The position numbers were made by a program, and so were the translations under genes. 39,025 bases of DNA from Nocardia asiatica NBRC 100129. Lineage in GTDB: Bacteria > Actinomycetota > Actinomycetes > Mycobacteriales > Mycobacteriaceae. The notes beneath the pieces were generated by a model that was not told the DNA's origin, searched no databases, and was given only the letters and a program-made list of their open reading frames with translations. The number at the start of each line of letters is the position of its first letter. Within the stretch, counting starts at the first letter, position 1. Shown one piece after another: positions 18,884-26,172 of the stretch. The stretch is taken from contig NZ_BAFS01000462.1 in the NCBI RefSeq assembly GCF_000308415.1, positions 1 to 39,025 of the forward strand. Reading direction: 5' to 3'.

Positions 18884-19438
18884 ATGGTTGCCCCGTTGGA
18901 TATCCCGCGTTTGACTGCAAACGACAGATTTGTGCTCCGCTCCTGGGAGATCAGCGACCTGCCTCTGGTTCGAGAGGCGTCGAGCGACGATCACATCCCG
19001 TTGATCACGACCGTTCCGGCGGTGTACTCGCGAGAAGCAGGCGAAGCCTTCGTGCGTCGGCAGTGGGAGCGTGTATCGACCGGCAGTGGGTATCCGTTCG
19101 TCATCGTGCGGGTTGAGGACGGTCGGCCGCTCGGGTCGGTCGGTCTGTGGTTGCGGGACCTGGACGAGGGGCGTGCGATGCTGGGCTACTGGGTGGTCAA
19201 GTCCGCTCGTGGTCAGCGGGTCGCTGCGGAAGCGCTTCGAGCGGTCACTGCCTGGGCCCTTACTGACCTGGAGATCCGCCGCCTTCACCTATATGTCGAG
19301 CCCTGGAATGCCGCATCCCAGCGGACGGCTGAGCGTGTGGGTTTCCAGTGTGAGGGCCTGCTCCGCAGTTGGCAGCTGGTCGGCGAGGAGCGTCGGGACA
19401 TGATCATGTATTCGATGTTGGGTTCTGATCTGTCCTGA
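18884..19438 (+). CDS. GNAT acetyltransferase, RimJ/RimL type
   Basis: A 184-residue intact GNAT protein. It has the RimJ/L layout: LTANDRFVLRSWEISDLPLV start, RPLGSVGLWLRDLDEGRAMLGYWV strands, the acetyl-CoA segment VKSARGQRVAAEALRAV near residues 103-120, and LEIRRLHLYVEPWNAASQRTAERVGFQCEGLLRS, the diagnostic C-terminal stretch. Such enzymes acetylate N-terminal or small-molecule amines; the target is unknown. AGGA about 10 bases upstream supports ATG 18884. It stands alone, about 190 bp before the next operon, and could be a housekeeping, resistance or tailoring gene. Confidence 0.88.
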   Translation: MVAPLDIPRLTANDRFVLRSWEISDLPLVREASSDDHIPLITTVPAVYSREAGEAFVRRQWERVSTGSGYPFVIVRVEDGRPLGSVGLWLRDLDEGRAMLGYWVVKSARGQRVAAEALRAVTAWALTDLEIRRLHLYVEPWNAASQRTAERVGFQCEGLLRSWQLVGEERRDMIMYSMLGSDLS

Positions 19439-19462
19439 TCGGCCGCCTGTTGGCTGACCTCG

Positions 19463-19630
19463 GTGGGCACCTCCAGATTCGGTACCGTCGCTTACGACCA
19501 TGACGGCCTCCTACTCGGTCAGGGCTACTATGACCCGCTATCGCCCGGGACGACGATCATCCCGGACGGGCTGCCGAGCGGGAAATTAGCTGGTGAAGGC
19601 CGCTGTTCGCGCGGCACTATTGTCCGATGA
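19463..19630 (+). CDS. Possible small ORF overlapping the kinase start
   Basis: From GTG 19463 a 55-codon frame ends with TGA at 19628-19630, overlapping the next gene's ATG at 19627 as ATGA. The product contains DHDGLLLGQGYYDPLSPGTT, which has a natural, non-shadow look, but no ribosome site is visible and the region also reads as a remnant of a longer gene. I recognise no family. Confidence 0.25.
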   Translation: MGTSRFGTVAYDHDGLLLGQGYYDPLSPGTTIIPDGLPSGKLAGEGRCSRGTIVR

Positions 19631-20565
19631 CCGAGATCGAAATCCCGGTGTCCCGGATCGCGTGGAGCGAGCTGCCCATCTCGGTGCGAGGCGAGATCGA
19701 GAGTCGCTTGGGCGCGGGAGTGCGTTCGGGATCGACCCAACCGGGCGGATTCAGCCGCGGAATGGCATCCCGGCTAGCGATGGTGGACGGTCGCACGGTG
19801 TTTGCCAAAGCAATCCCCATCAGAGACCGTTTCGCCCACCGGTACCGGATCGAAGGCGACACCGCGACTCAGCTCCCAGCAGAGATCCCGGCACCAGCGG
19901 TGAGGTTCATGCTGGAAATCGACGGGTGGCGAGTCCTGGTATTCGACGACGTCACCGGTCGCCATCCCCGTTTCGACCAGCCTACGGAATTGGCGGCGGT
20001 GCTCGCCGTGGTCGAGGACATGGCACGGATGCTGACACCGAACCCACTACCGGACGTACCGACCCTGGCCGATGATCTCGGATCGGACTTATCAGGTTGG
20101 CGGAAGCTGGCCGGCGGCGAGCTGGCCGGTAACTTGGACGAGTGGTCGGCCCGGAACGTGGATCGGCTCGCTGTTCTCGAATCCGGGTGGGAGCGTGCCA
20201 CGGTCGGGCAGACGTTGCTGCATACCGATCTTCGCGCCGACAACATGCTGGTGCGCCCCGATGGCACGGTGATGATCGTGGACTGGTCCTGGCCATCCGT
20301 GGGTGCGGCGTGGGTGGATCTGGTGTTCCTGGCGACCGCCTTCGCCCTGCATGGGGTCGATCCCGAACCGATCCTGGGCTCGCACGCCCTCACCCGGGGC
20401 GTCGATCCTGATGCGATCTCTGCGCTGGTGTGCGCGCTGGCGGGGTACTGGATCCGAGAGAGCCGTCGGCCTGGAGGGTCGCAGTCGGTGGCTCTGCGTC
20501 GGCACCGCGCCGAGTCAGGTCGCGCAACGGTTGCGTGGTTGCAGCGGCGGGTCGGGTGGAAGTGA
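19627..20565 (+). CDS. Aminoglycoside-phosphotransferase-fold kinase (APH family)
   Basis: A 312-residue kinase. The catalytic loop HTDLRADNML has His199, Asp201 and Asn206 (H-x-D-x4-N), followed by the metal-binding VDWSWPSVGAAWVDL with Asp219, as in APH-type enzymes. An N-terminal lobe with FSRGMASRLAMVDGRTVFAKA contains the ATP-contacting Lys, and WRVLVFDDVTGRHP forms the hinge. Members phosphorylate antibiotics, choline, homoserine or other small alcohols. It opens an operon of overlapping genes with an oxygenase, a hydrolase and an acyltransferase, so a hydroxylated metabolite is a plausible substrate. Drug resistance is the main alternative. Confidence 0.88.
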   Translation: MTEIEIPVSRIAWSELPISVRGEIESRLGAGVRSGSTQPGGFSRGMASRLAMVDGRTVFAKAIPIRDRFAHRYRIEGDTATQLPAEIPAPAVRFMLEIDGWRVLVFDDVTGRHPRFDQPTELAAVLAVVEDMARMLTPNPLPDVPTLADDLGSDLSGWRKLAGGELAGNLDEWSARNVDRLAVLESGWERATVGQTLLHTDLRADNMLVRPDGTVMIVDWSWPSVGAAWVDLVFLATAFALHGVDPEPILGSHALTRGVDPDAISALVCALAGYWIRESRRPGGSQSVALRRHRAESGRATVAWLQRRVGWK

Positions 20566-21311
20566 GCGCAGCGCGGTCCGCTATGACCGGTGGTGTGAAC
20601 ACGAGGTACGAAGTCGAACATGCGCAGCGGATCGCCGCCGCGCATGACGACCTGGAGCGGCACGGTGCCGCGGTGGTGTCCTGGCTCTTTCCCGCGTCAG
20701 TTCGGTATGCGATTGCGGCTGAGGCCATCTGGTTGGCGGAGCAGTTGGGCGTCCGTCGGGACTTGGCTTTCGCCGAGACAGGTTTCACGCCTCGCCGGAT
20801 GAGGAACGTGAGGCGGGCGCAGATCGCGGAGAGCGGAGTTGTGATCCGGGAGACGTATGCATCACCCGAGGTCGCCGAGGTTGTGGCTGCCGTGGCCGGT
20901 CAAGCTGTGTATTCATGCCCGTATGAGCCCGAACAGTTCGTGGTTACCCAGCTGGACCGGGTGGGTGACACGCATGGATGGCATTGGGACGATTACAGTT
21001 TCGCGCTGGTGTGGGTGGCCGAATGCCCGGACACCGTTGACGGCGGATTCGTCGAGTGTGTCCCGGGCACGGTGTGGGATAAGCAGCAGCCGGGCATCGA
21101 GCAGGTACTTCGTGATCGCGCGATCCACCGGCTGGAGGCCGGTCCGGGACAGGTGTATCTCATGCGGGCGAGTACGACGCTGCATCGGGTGCACCCGATT
21201 CGGCGGGGCCGCCGCACGATTGTGAACATGGCGTTCGCGGCGGAGGATGAATTGTCGCGGCCCGTATCGCACGAGACGATGGACGCACTGTGGTCCGAGC
21301 CTGGGGATTGA
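20562..21311 (+). CDS. Fe(II)/2-oxoglutarate hydroxylase of the BesD/HalD-like family
   Basis: A 249-residue protein. GTG 20562 is chosen because it overlaps the kinase stop (GTGA); ATG 20583 is an alternative with no ribosome site. The iron facial triad is clear: THGWHWDDYSFALVW gives His141 and Asp143, and TTLHRVHPI gives the distal His208; RRGRRTIVNMAF supplies the basic residue that binds 2-oxoglutarate. Length, the HGWHW(D/G)DYSFAL context and the 67-residue spacing recall BesD/HalD enzymes that act on free basic amino acids such as lysine. Halogenases of that family have Gly in place of the Asp, so this one should hydroxylate, not halogenate. Substrate is inference. The next gene follows within 15 bp. 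Confidence 0.8.
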   Translation: MSAARSAMTGGVNTRYEVEHAQRIAAAHDDLERHGAAVVSWLFPASVRYAIAAEAIWLAEQLGVRRDLAFAETGFTPRRMRNVRRAQIAESGVVIRETYASPEVAEVVAAVAGQAVYSCPYEPEQFVVTQLDRVGDTHGWHWDDYSFALVWVAECPDTVDGGFVECVPGTVWDKQQPGIEQVLRDRAIHRLEAGPGQVYLMRASTTLHRVHPIRRGRRTIVNMAFAAEDELSRPVSHETMDALWSEPGD

Positions 21312-21323
21312 GCGGAGGAAACC

Positions 21324-22118
21324 TTGCCGGTTGAGAGCGTCACATTGGGATCAGTGGACGGTGTGCGGCTCGACGCAGCGGTCCATATGGCATCCGTTCC
21401 GGCCAAGGGGGTCGTGCTGCTGGTGCACGGGATCACTGTGGATATGGACGAGGGCGGTGGGATGTTCGTCCGCTTGGCCGAGCGACTGACCGCTGTGGGA
21501 TTTGATGTCGTGCGGTTCTCGTTCCGGGGGCATGGAAACAGCGGTGGGACGCAACGCGGAGTGACCATTGCTGGCGAGTGCCTGGATCTGGAGGCTGCGG
21601 TGCAGTTCCTCCAGGGGCGGTTTCCGGGCCGGTTTTCGATTGTGGCGGCTAGTTTCGGGGCCGTGTCCACGGTGCTGTCGCTGCCGTGGCTTGCTGATGG
21701 GCTTGATCGGTTGGTGCTGTGGAATCCTGTCCTCGACCTGCGGCATACGTTCCTGGAGCCGGATTTGGCGTGGGGTGAAGAGAACTTCGGCGCGTCGCAG
21801 CGCAAACTATTGCACGACACCGGAGTCCTGGTGGTCGACGGGGAATTCGAACTCGGCCGCGTGTTGTTCAGCGAGTTCGCCCACTACGACCCACTGGCAC
21901 GATTCCTCGACAGCACCGTGCCGTCGCTGATCGTCCATGGAGACCGTGACACCGCGGTCTCCTACGAGATTTCCGCTCGGGCCGCGATGTCGAGGCCGAA
22001 TACGGCGCTGCGTACCATCGCTGGTTCGGATCACGGCTTCGACTCGCGGGAGCGCGAAGATCAGGCGATCTCGGAGACGGTTGACTGGCTGGTCGGCCAG
22101 GTCGCGCCCGCCTCGTGA
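21324..22118 (+). CDS. Alpha/beta hydrolase
   Basis: A 264-residue alpha/beta hydrolase from TTG 21324, which has a strong GGAGGAAA ribosome site 4-5 bases upstream. KGVVLLVHGI is the oxyanion-hole strand, FSFRGHGNSGG follows, and the nucleophile elbow is AASFGA with Ser110, where the first Gly of G-x-S-x-G is Ala. Acid and base are in LIVHGDRDT and GSDHGFDS. Closest in style to serine aminopeptidase S33/esterase-like hydrolases. The stop overlaps the acyltransferase start. The substrate is unknown; in this operon it may remove an ester or thioester from the product made by neighbours. Confidence 0.88.
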   Translation: MPVESVTLGSVDGVRLDAAVHMASVPAKGVVLLVHGITVDMDEGGGMFVRLAERLTAVGFDVVRFSFRGHGNSGGTQRGVTIAGECLDLEAAVQFLQGRFPGRFSIVAASFGAVSTVLSLPWLADGLDRLVLWNPVLDLRHTFLEPDLAWGEENFGASQRKLLHDTGVLVVDGEFELGRVLFSEFAHYDPLARFLDSTVPSLIVHGDRDTAVSYEISARAAMSRPNTALRTIAGSDHGFDSREREDQAISETVDWLVGQVAPAS

Positions 22119-22777
22119 CTCCCAGGGACCTGCACGGGCCGATTCGGCTCGGTGATGATGTGATCATCGGCGAGCACTGCGTTCTGGGATGCCCGAAGGA
22201 AACGCGTCTGCGGGAAGCTCAACGTGGGCGATGGTCGGCGGGTACTCCTGTCGTGATCGGAGATCGGAGTCTGCTGTTCAACCAGGTCATCATCCAGGAA
22301 GGCACAGCTCTTGGCATGGAGTGCGTGGTAGAAGACCGGGCACGGATCGGGTACGGGTGTGTGATCGGCGACCGGACCCGGGTCGTCCACGGCGCCTACA
22401 TCTGTGATCGCGTCACGATCGGCGCGGACGCGTGTGTCGCTGGGTTCGTTTGCGATGCGACGGTGATCGGTGACCGCGCGACCGTGATGGGCGAGCTGGT
22501 CCACGAGTACACGAGTCCGCATCTGGGTTGGTGGGGAGTGGATGAAGAACCGCCCGTGGTCGAGGCGGATTCGGTGGTCGGGTTTGGTGCACGAGTGGTC
22601 GGCGGCGTCCGGATCGGGCCTCGCAGCTACGTCGCGGCCGGCGCGGTCGTGACCAAGAACGTGCCGAGTGAGCACGTCGTCACCGGCGTCAATGTTCACA
22701 CGCCGATCGGCGAGTGGCCCGGTAAACGTCTTTCGGCGCTGATCGAACACTGGACGGCACCGCGACCGATGCGGTGA
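22115..22777 (+). CDS. Hexapeptide-repeat acyltransferase (left-handed beta helix)
   Basis: A 220-residue protein beginning with GTG 22115, which overlaps the hydrolase stop as GTGA. Repeated [LIV]-G-x4 hexads run through most of its length: IGDDVIIGEHCVLG, VIGDRSLLFNQVIIQEGT, IGYGCVIGDRTRVVHGAYI, VTIGADACVAG, VIGDRATVMG, then VVGFGARVVGGVRIGPRSYVAAGAVVTKNVP, the last being the C-terminal coil of sugar O- and N-acetyltransferases. It resembles nucleotide-sugar acetyltransferases of WbbJ/WlaRB type. It ends 13 bp from the convergent GT25 gene, with no clear terminator between them. Confidence 0.87.
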   Translation: MTPRDLHGPIRLGDDVIIGEHCVLGCPKETRLREAQRGRWSAGTPVVIGDRSLLFNQVIIQEGTALGMECVVEDRARIGYGCVIGDRTRVVHGAYICDRVTIGADACVAGFVCDATVIGDRATVMGELVHEYTSPHLGWWGVDEEPPVVEADSVVGFGARVVGGVRIGPRSYVAAGAVVTKNVPSEHVVTGVNVHTPIGEWPGKRLSALIEHWTAPRPMR

Positions 22778-22790
22778 TCGAAGCCGCGCA

Positions 22791-23525
22791 TCACCACCGA
22801 ATGAAGTCGGAATTCTCGGTGTCGCTGCCGGCGTCGTCCTTCGGTCGTTGTGTGACCAGCGGCGGATCGAACGCTAGCGCGGTGAGTCGCGGTGCGAACC
22901 GTGCCCGCACATCGGGTCGTGGATGTGGTGTGTAGAGGGCGGGAAGGAACTCGTCGACCGGCACGATGGCCTCGGTGAGTTCGGTGGACAGTGCGGTACG
23001 CAGGCCACTGCGAGTGAGCAGATAGGCGTAGCTGCAGTGGCTGTAGCCGGGGTGGACGATCCCGGGAACCGGCGTAGGGGTGTCCGGCCGGAGCAGGTCG
23101 CGCCCGAGGTACAGCATGTCGAATGCGATATCGACTTCGTCGATCAGGTTCAGGGTCTGGAGAAGGCGTGGTGCGAATTCCGGTGGGAGGGTCGCGTCGT
23201 CTTCGAGGATCAGAGTGTACGGGGCTGCGCTGTGCTTCTCGGCGTGGTTCCAGCATGCGAGATGAGCGAGAGTGCAGCCTATTTCGCCGTATTTGAGCGG
23301 TCGATTCCACCACGGGTTGTCGGAGTCGATTTGCCAGTCGAACAGCTTGATTCCAAGCGCCTGGAGGTCGCTGGTGGCGAGTTGCCGGCCGTCGATGACC
23401 ACGTCGAGGTCCGAGGTGTAGGTGACCGTCATTGCCGAAGGTAGCCGGGCGCTGATCCATGCTCGGCGGTCTTTCCGCCGTGGCAGATTCACGACATAGG
23501 TGGCGATGTCGTCCAGATTCGTCAC
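22791..23525 (-). CDS. GT25-family glycosyltransferase, collagen hydroxylysine galactosyltransferase-like
   Basis: A 244-residue glycosyltransferase. It starts DIATYVVNLPRRKDRR, has GEIGCTLAHLACWNHA, and a DxD-like metal motif LILEDDATL with Glu108-Asp109-Asp110. The second half, LYLGRDLLR (139-145), CSYAYLLTRSGLRTAL, and VPVDEFLPALY near 189-198, then a terminal SDTENS block, matches what I recall of the catalytic domain of animal collagen beta-galactosyltransferases (GLT25D/COLGALT), which modify hydroxylysine, more than the bacterial LPS GT25 enzymes. No signal peptide, so cytoplasmic. It overlaps the upstream 406-residue gene by 4 bp and faces the oxygenase operon. The sugar and acceptor are not known. 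Confidence 0.82.
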   Translation of the reverse strand: MTNLDDIATYVVNLPRRKDRRAWISARLPSAMTVTYTSDLDVVIDGRQLATSDLQALGIKLFDWQIDSDNPWWNRPLKYGEIGCTLAHLACWNHAEKHSAAPYTLILEDDATLPPEFAPRLLQTLNLIDEVDIAFDMLYLGRDLLRPDTPTPVPGIVHPGYSHCSYAYLLTRSGLRTALSTELTEAIVPVDEFLPALYTPHPRPDVRARFAPRLTALAFDPPLVTQRPKDDAGSDTENSDFIRW

Positions 23526-24742
23526 GCCGTTTGCCCGGGGGAGCAGCGGTGATGGCAGGTGAAGCGTTTGGTGTTGTCGATCACGACTCCCCAGTTCGCG
23601 CCGTGGGGGCGGGACATGAGCAGCAGGGGCTCCATGACGGTGAGGTCGGCGACGTCGGTGATGCCGCCGACGCGACGGGCTTCGGTGACCACGACGAAGT
23701 CATCCTGACCGACGTGGTCGGAGAGGTATTCGACATTGGTGGGTCCTCGTCGTGGATCGAGTAGTGCGCGGGCCGCGCCGAGGACCCCGAGGGTGAGGCA
23801 CCCGCCCAGCAGTAGCGCGGTGGTTCCCTGCACGGTGAGCCGGGTGAGCACGGCGAGGTCTTCGATCAGCTCGCCACCGGGTGTCCACCGTGGAGCCATA
23901 CAGAGGTTGTCCAGTTCGGGTACGACGAGCGGGTCGTCCTCACCGAGCGGATTCGCATCAAAGTAGAAGGGTAACTGAGGGAGGAACTCCCGGTATTTGG
24001 CGTTCCACGGTGGGCCGCCGATCACCACGAGAACCTCGACCTGGGTATCGAAGTACTCCGAGGGCGCGAAGTCGCGCACAACCGCGGTGGGAGCGAGTTG
24101 CGCCAGTTGGGTGCGGACGAAGATCAATGTGTCCAAGTCAGCGAACTTGGCATACCGCAGGTAGTTCCGATCCTGTGGTGACGCATACTCTGGACGTTCG
24201 TCCACGGGGATTTCGGAGCAGACAATGTCGACGCCACCGCTAGGACGCAGGCCCCAGAACCGGCGCACAGCATCGTAGGGATCCTGTTTGCTGGCCCGGC
24301 CGTGGTGGCTCGGGCTGCGGTCGATGGCCTGCGTCTGTGCCCCGTCAGGAGCCGACGAGATCGTTACCAGGAGATAAGCCAGGGTGTCGAGGGCTTGGTC
24401 GGAACGGCGGCGCACGGTCTTGACCGCGCACTTGAGGTGCTGGGCCAGGGACTCTTGCCTGTCGGTGAGCGTCGGGTAACTGTGGTCAGGTCGAACGTTG
24501 AAATCCACTTCGGCGTAGACCCGCTCGCTCTCGGTGAGCTGACCGATCGCCTGACGCAGGATTGCGGCGAGATGTTCGATGTGTTCGGCAGAGCCAGGCT
24601 CGGTGTCGGAGTCGCGGCACAGATATGCCTGCACAGGTTCGTCGATGATGGTGAGCAGTGCTGTGGGCCGCGCCAATCCGAGTCCGCGGCGCACCCGTCT
24701 CAAGCTGTCCTTCACCTGGTCGATAGAGGGCGGCGCCAGCAT
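23522..24742 (-). CDS. 406-residue protein with helix-turn-helix-like N-terminus (possible regulator)
   Basis: I do not recognise a named family. Residues 1-160 are helical and contain LTDRQESLAQHLKCAVKTVRRRSDQALDTL, which looks like a sigma-region-4-type helix-turn-helix. From about residue 165 a second domain reads VDIVCSEIP, then VEVLVVIGGPPWNAKY (a GG-P-N loop after a hydrophobic strand), then VQGTTALLLGGCLTLGVLGAARALLD (another glycine-rich strand-helix) and DDFVVVTEA; this looks like a nucleotide- or small-molecule-sensing Rossmann-like domain. The start overlaps the cluster of TGTCCA repeats and lies divergent to the peptide operon, so I infer a regulator for both directions, possibly sensing the final product. 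It is co-transcribed with GT25. Confidence 0.55.
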   Translation of the reverse strand: MLAPPSIDQVKDSLRRVRRGLGLARPTALLTIIDEPVQAYLCRDSDTEPGSAEHIEHLAAILRQAIGQLTESERVYAEVDFNVRPDHSYPTLTDRQESLAQHLKCAVKTVRRRSDQALDTLAYLLVTISSAPDGAQTQAIDRSPSHHGRASKQDPYDAVRRFWGLRPSGGVDIVCSEIPVDERPEYASPQDRNYLRYAKFADLDTLIFVRTQLAQLAPTAVVRDFAPSEYFDTQVEVLVVIGGPPWNAKYREFLPQLPFYFDANPLGEDDPLVVPELDNLCMAPRWTPGGELIEDLAVLTRLTVQGTTALLLGGCLTLGVLGAARALLDPRRGPTNVEYLSDHVGQDDFVVVTEARRVGGITDVADLTVMEPLLLMSRPHGANWGVVIDNTKRFTCHHRCSPGQTA

Positions 24743-24743
24743 C

Positions 24744-24888
24744 TGTCCACCTTATGTCCAGCGAAGGCGAATGCGACATCGGGTTTCCCGAGCGGCCGTA
24801 CTACCTGTGTCCAGAAAATGTCCACTCCAGTCCAGGGTGTCCAGAAACTCGGGATGCAGCAGGGATAGCACATACAGCGCAGTGGACA
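24744..24888. promoter_or_regulatory. Phased TGTCCA repeat cluster in divergent promoter region
   Basis: TGTCCA occurs at 24744, 24755, 24808, 24819 and 24838, with AGTCCA at 24829 and the reverse-complement TGGACA at 24883. Pairs are spaced 11 bp (24744/24755 and 24808/24819), and TGTCCAGAAA recurs exactly 30 bp apart at 24808 and 24838. Such helically phased repeats between a putative regulator gene and the RiPP-like operon are likely binding sites of a transcriptional regulator. The exact promoter is not identified. Confidence 0.6.
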
Positions 24889-24983
24889 GACACTCGAATC
24901 GTGGCTGATCGAAAATCTGTTCGGAAGTAGCAGGATTCGTGCACTCCAGCCACCGTCCAGGAGACCGACGGAAGGGAAAAGTC

Positions 24984-25076
24984 ATGTCGGAGCACGCCAC
25001 CACCACGGCCGAGCGTGGGGAGTACGAAGCCCCCAAGGTGGAGACGAAATCGATGATCAGCCGCCAGTGCGACTGA
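24984..25076 (+). CDS. Putative RiPP precursor peptide (30 residues)
   Basis: A 30-codon gene from ATG 24984, with GGAAGGG 7 bases upstream. The leader part is acidic/Thr-rich and contains EYEAPKVETK with Tyr14 and Pro17, the Y-x-x-P motif that RiPP recognition elements bind in lasso and some other leaders. The C-terminal part (residues 22-30) is KSMISRQCD with a single Cys at 29. Size, position immediately before two PqqD-bearing proteins and a radical SAM enzyme, and the good ribosome site support a precursor; I know no family it belongs to. The core is probably the last 8-12 residues, but the cleavage site is unknown. The gene is too small for most gene callers. Confidence 0.75.
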   Translation: MSEHATTTAERGEYEAPKVETKSMISRQCD

Positions 25077-25143
25077 GATGACAACCCTGGTCGGCCGCGG
25101 TGTGGTCGGCCAGGGACCGGCGGCAACAACAAGGGGTGGTCGA

Positions 25144-26148
25144 ATGCTGACCTTGTACGTGGGTGATCTCCACTTTTCGGGATGGTCGATGCGCGGTCGA
25201 GTCGCGGTGGCCGAGAAGGGCCTTCCAGTGGCCGAAAGGATCGTGGAGCTGGATTGGCCGATCCGGGAAAGTCCGGACGGGGTGCTGTTCGCCGGCGACG
25301 GGACCGACGAACGCGAGGCCGGTATCGGCTGCGCGTGTGATGCCGACGAACTCGCGGAAGCCGATGTCGAAGGCATTCTGGAGGACTCCGCGATGTCGCT
25401 GCTGCCTCGGGTCCCGATTCTGGCCGACACCGAGACCGGAGCCGTTGCCGGAGATGTGGTCTCGATCGCCGAATACCTCGATGAAATCGCACCGGACTCC
25501 GGTCCCAGCCTCATGGGCACCACGCGACGCCAACGGGCCTTGGTCCGCTCTATCTCCGCCTGGGCGAGTCACGACCTGCCGTACCTGCGCGAGGGCGCGT
25601 CCTACGCACGCTCGCTCCGTACCGCCCCCGGCATTCCTGGGCCCGGCGCGGTGGAGCAGGCACGGTGGCTGTGCGATGTAGTGTCCGGATTGTTGCGCCG
25701 TTCGGGCGGTCCGTTCCTCGTCGGAGACTTCGGGCTCGCGGATGTGATGGTGTCGACCTACTTCCAGCAGCTCCGCGGCTGGCATATCGGCATCGACGAC
25801 CCCACCGTGCGCGACTACGCGGGTCGACTGCTGGAACGACCGTCGGTCGCTGACCACATCGACCAGGCCCGCGCGATCTACCGGGCCATCGACGAAGCCC
25901 CGACCGGGTCGCCGCAGTGGATCCTGCGCCACTACCGCTATCACCCGGGCAAGCAATTGCTGCACGACTGGCAACGCGACCGCTGCGAACAACTGGTCAA
26001 CACCACCGCCGCGGAGGCAGTACAGCTGGCCTATCAGGGTCTCGACCTCGAGCAGATCACGCAGACGCTCGCCCAAACCTATGAGGTGCCGCCGGAGCGC
26101 GTTGCCGACGACGTCACCACGTTGTTCGCGCGGCTATCACCCGCCTGA
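25144..26148 (+). CDS. GST-fold protein fused to a C-terminal PqqD domain
   Basis: A 334-residue protein from ATG 25144 (GGGG 9 bases upstream); a start at 25078, two bases after the precursor stop, would add 22 residues. Residues 1-95 are a thioredoxin-fold GST N-domain (MLTLYVGDLHFSGWSMRGR) with an insert around DEREAGIGCACDADE; residues 115-245 are the helical GST C-domain (FLVGDFGLADVMVSTYFQQL). The last 65 residues read LVNTTAAEAVQLAYQGLDLE, then VPPERVADDVTTLFARL, a PqqD/RRE fold that binds leader peptides. GSTs normally use glutathione, which most actinobacteria lack, so the cosubstrate could be mycothiol or none. I infer a leader-guided tailoring enzyme acting on the precursor's Cys or a radical-generated product. 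Confidence 0.75.
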   Translation: MLTLYVGDLHFSGWSMRGRVAVAEKGLPVAERIVELDWPIRESPDGVLFAGDGTDEREAGIGCACDADELAEADVEGILEDSAMSLLPRVPILADTETGAVAGDVVSIAEYLDEIAPDSGPSLMGTTRRQRALVRSISAWASHDLPYLREGASYARSLRTAPGIPGPGAVEQARWLCDVVSGLLRRSGGPFLVGDFGLADVMVSTYFQQLRGWHIGIDDPTVRDYAGRLLERPSVADHIDQARAIYRAIDEAPTGSPQWILRHYRYHPGKQLLHDWQRDRCEQLVNTTAAEAVQLAYQGLDLEQITQTLAQTYEVPPERVADDVTTLFARLSPA

Positions 26149-26172
26149 CCGCTCGACGCGAGGAGCATCGCT

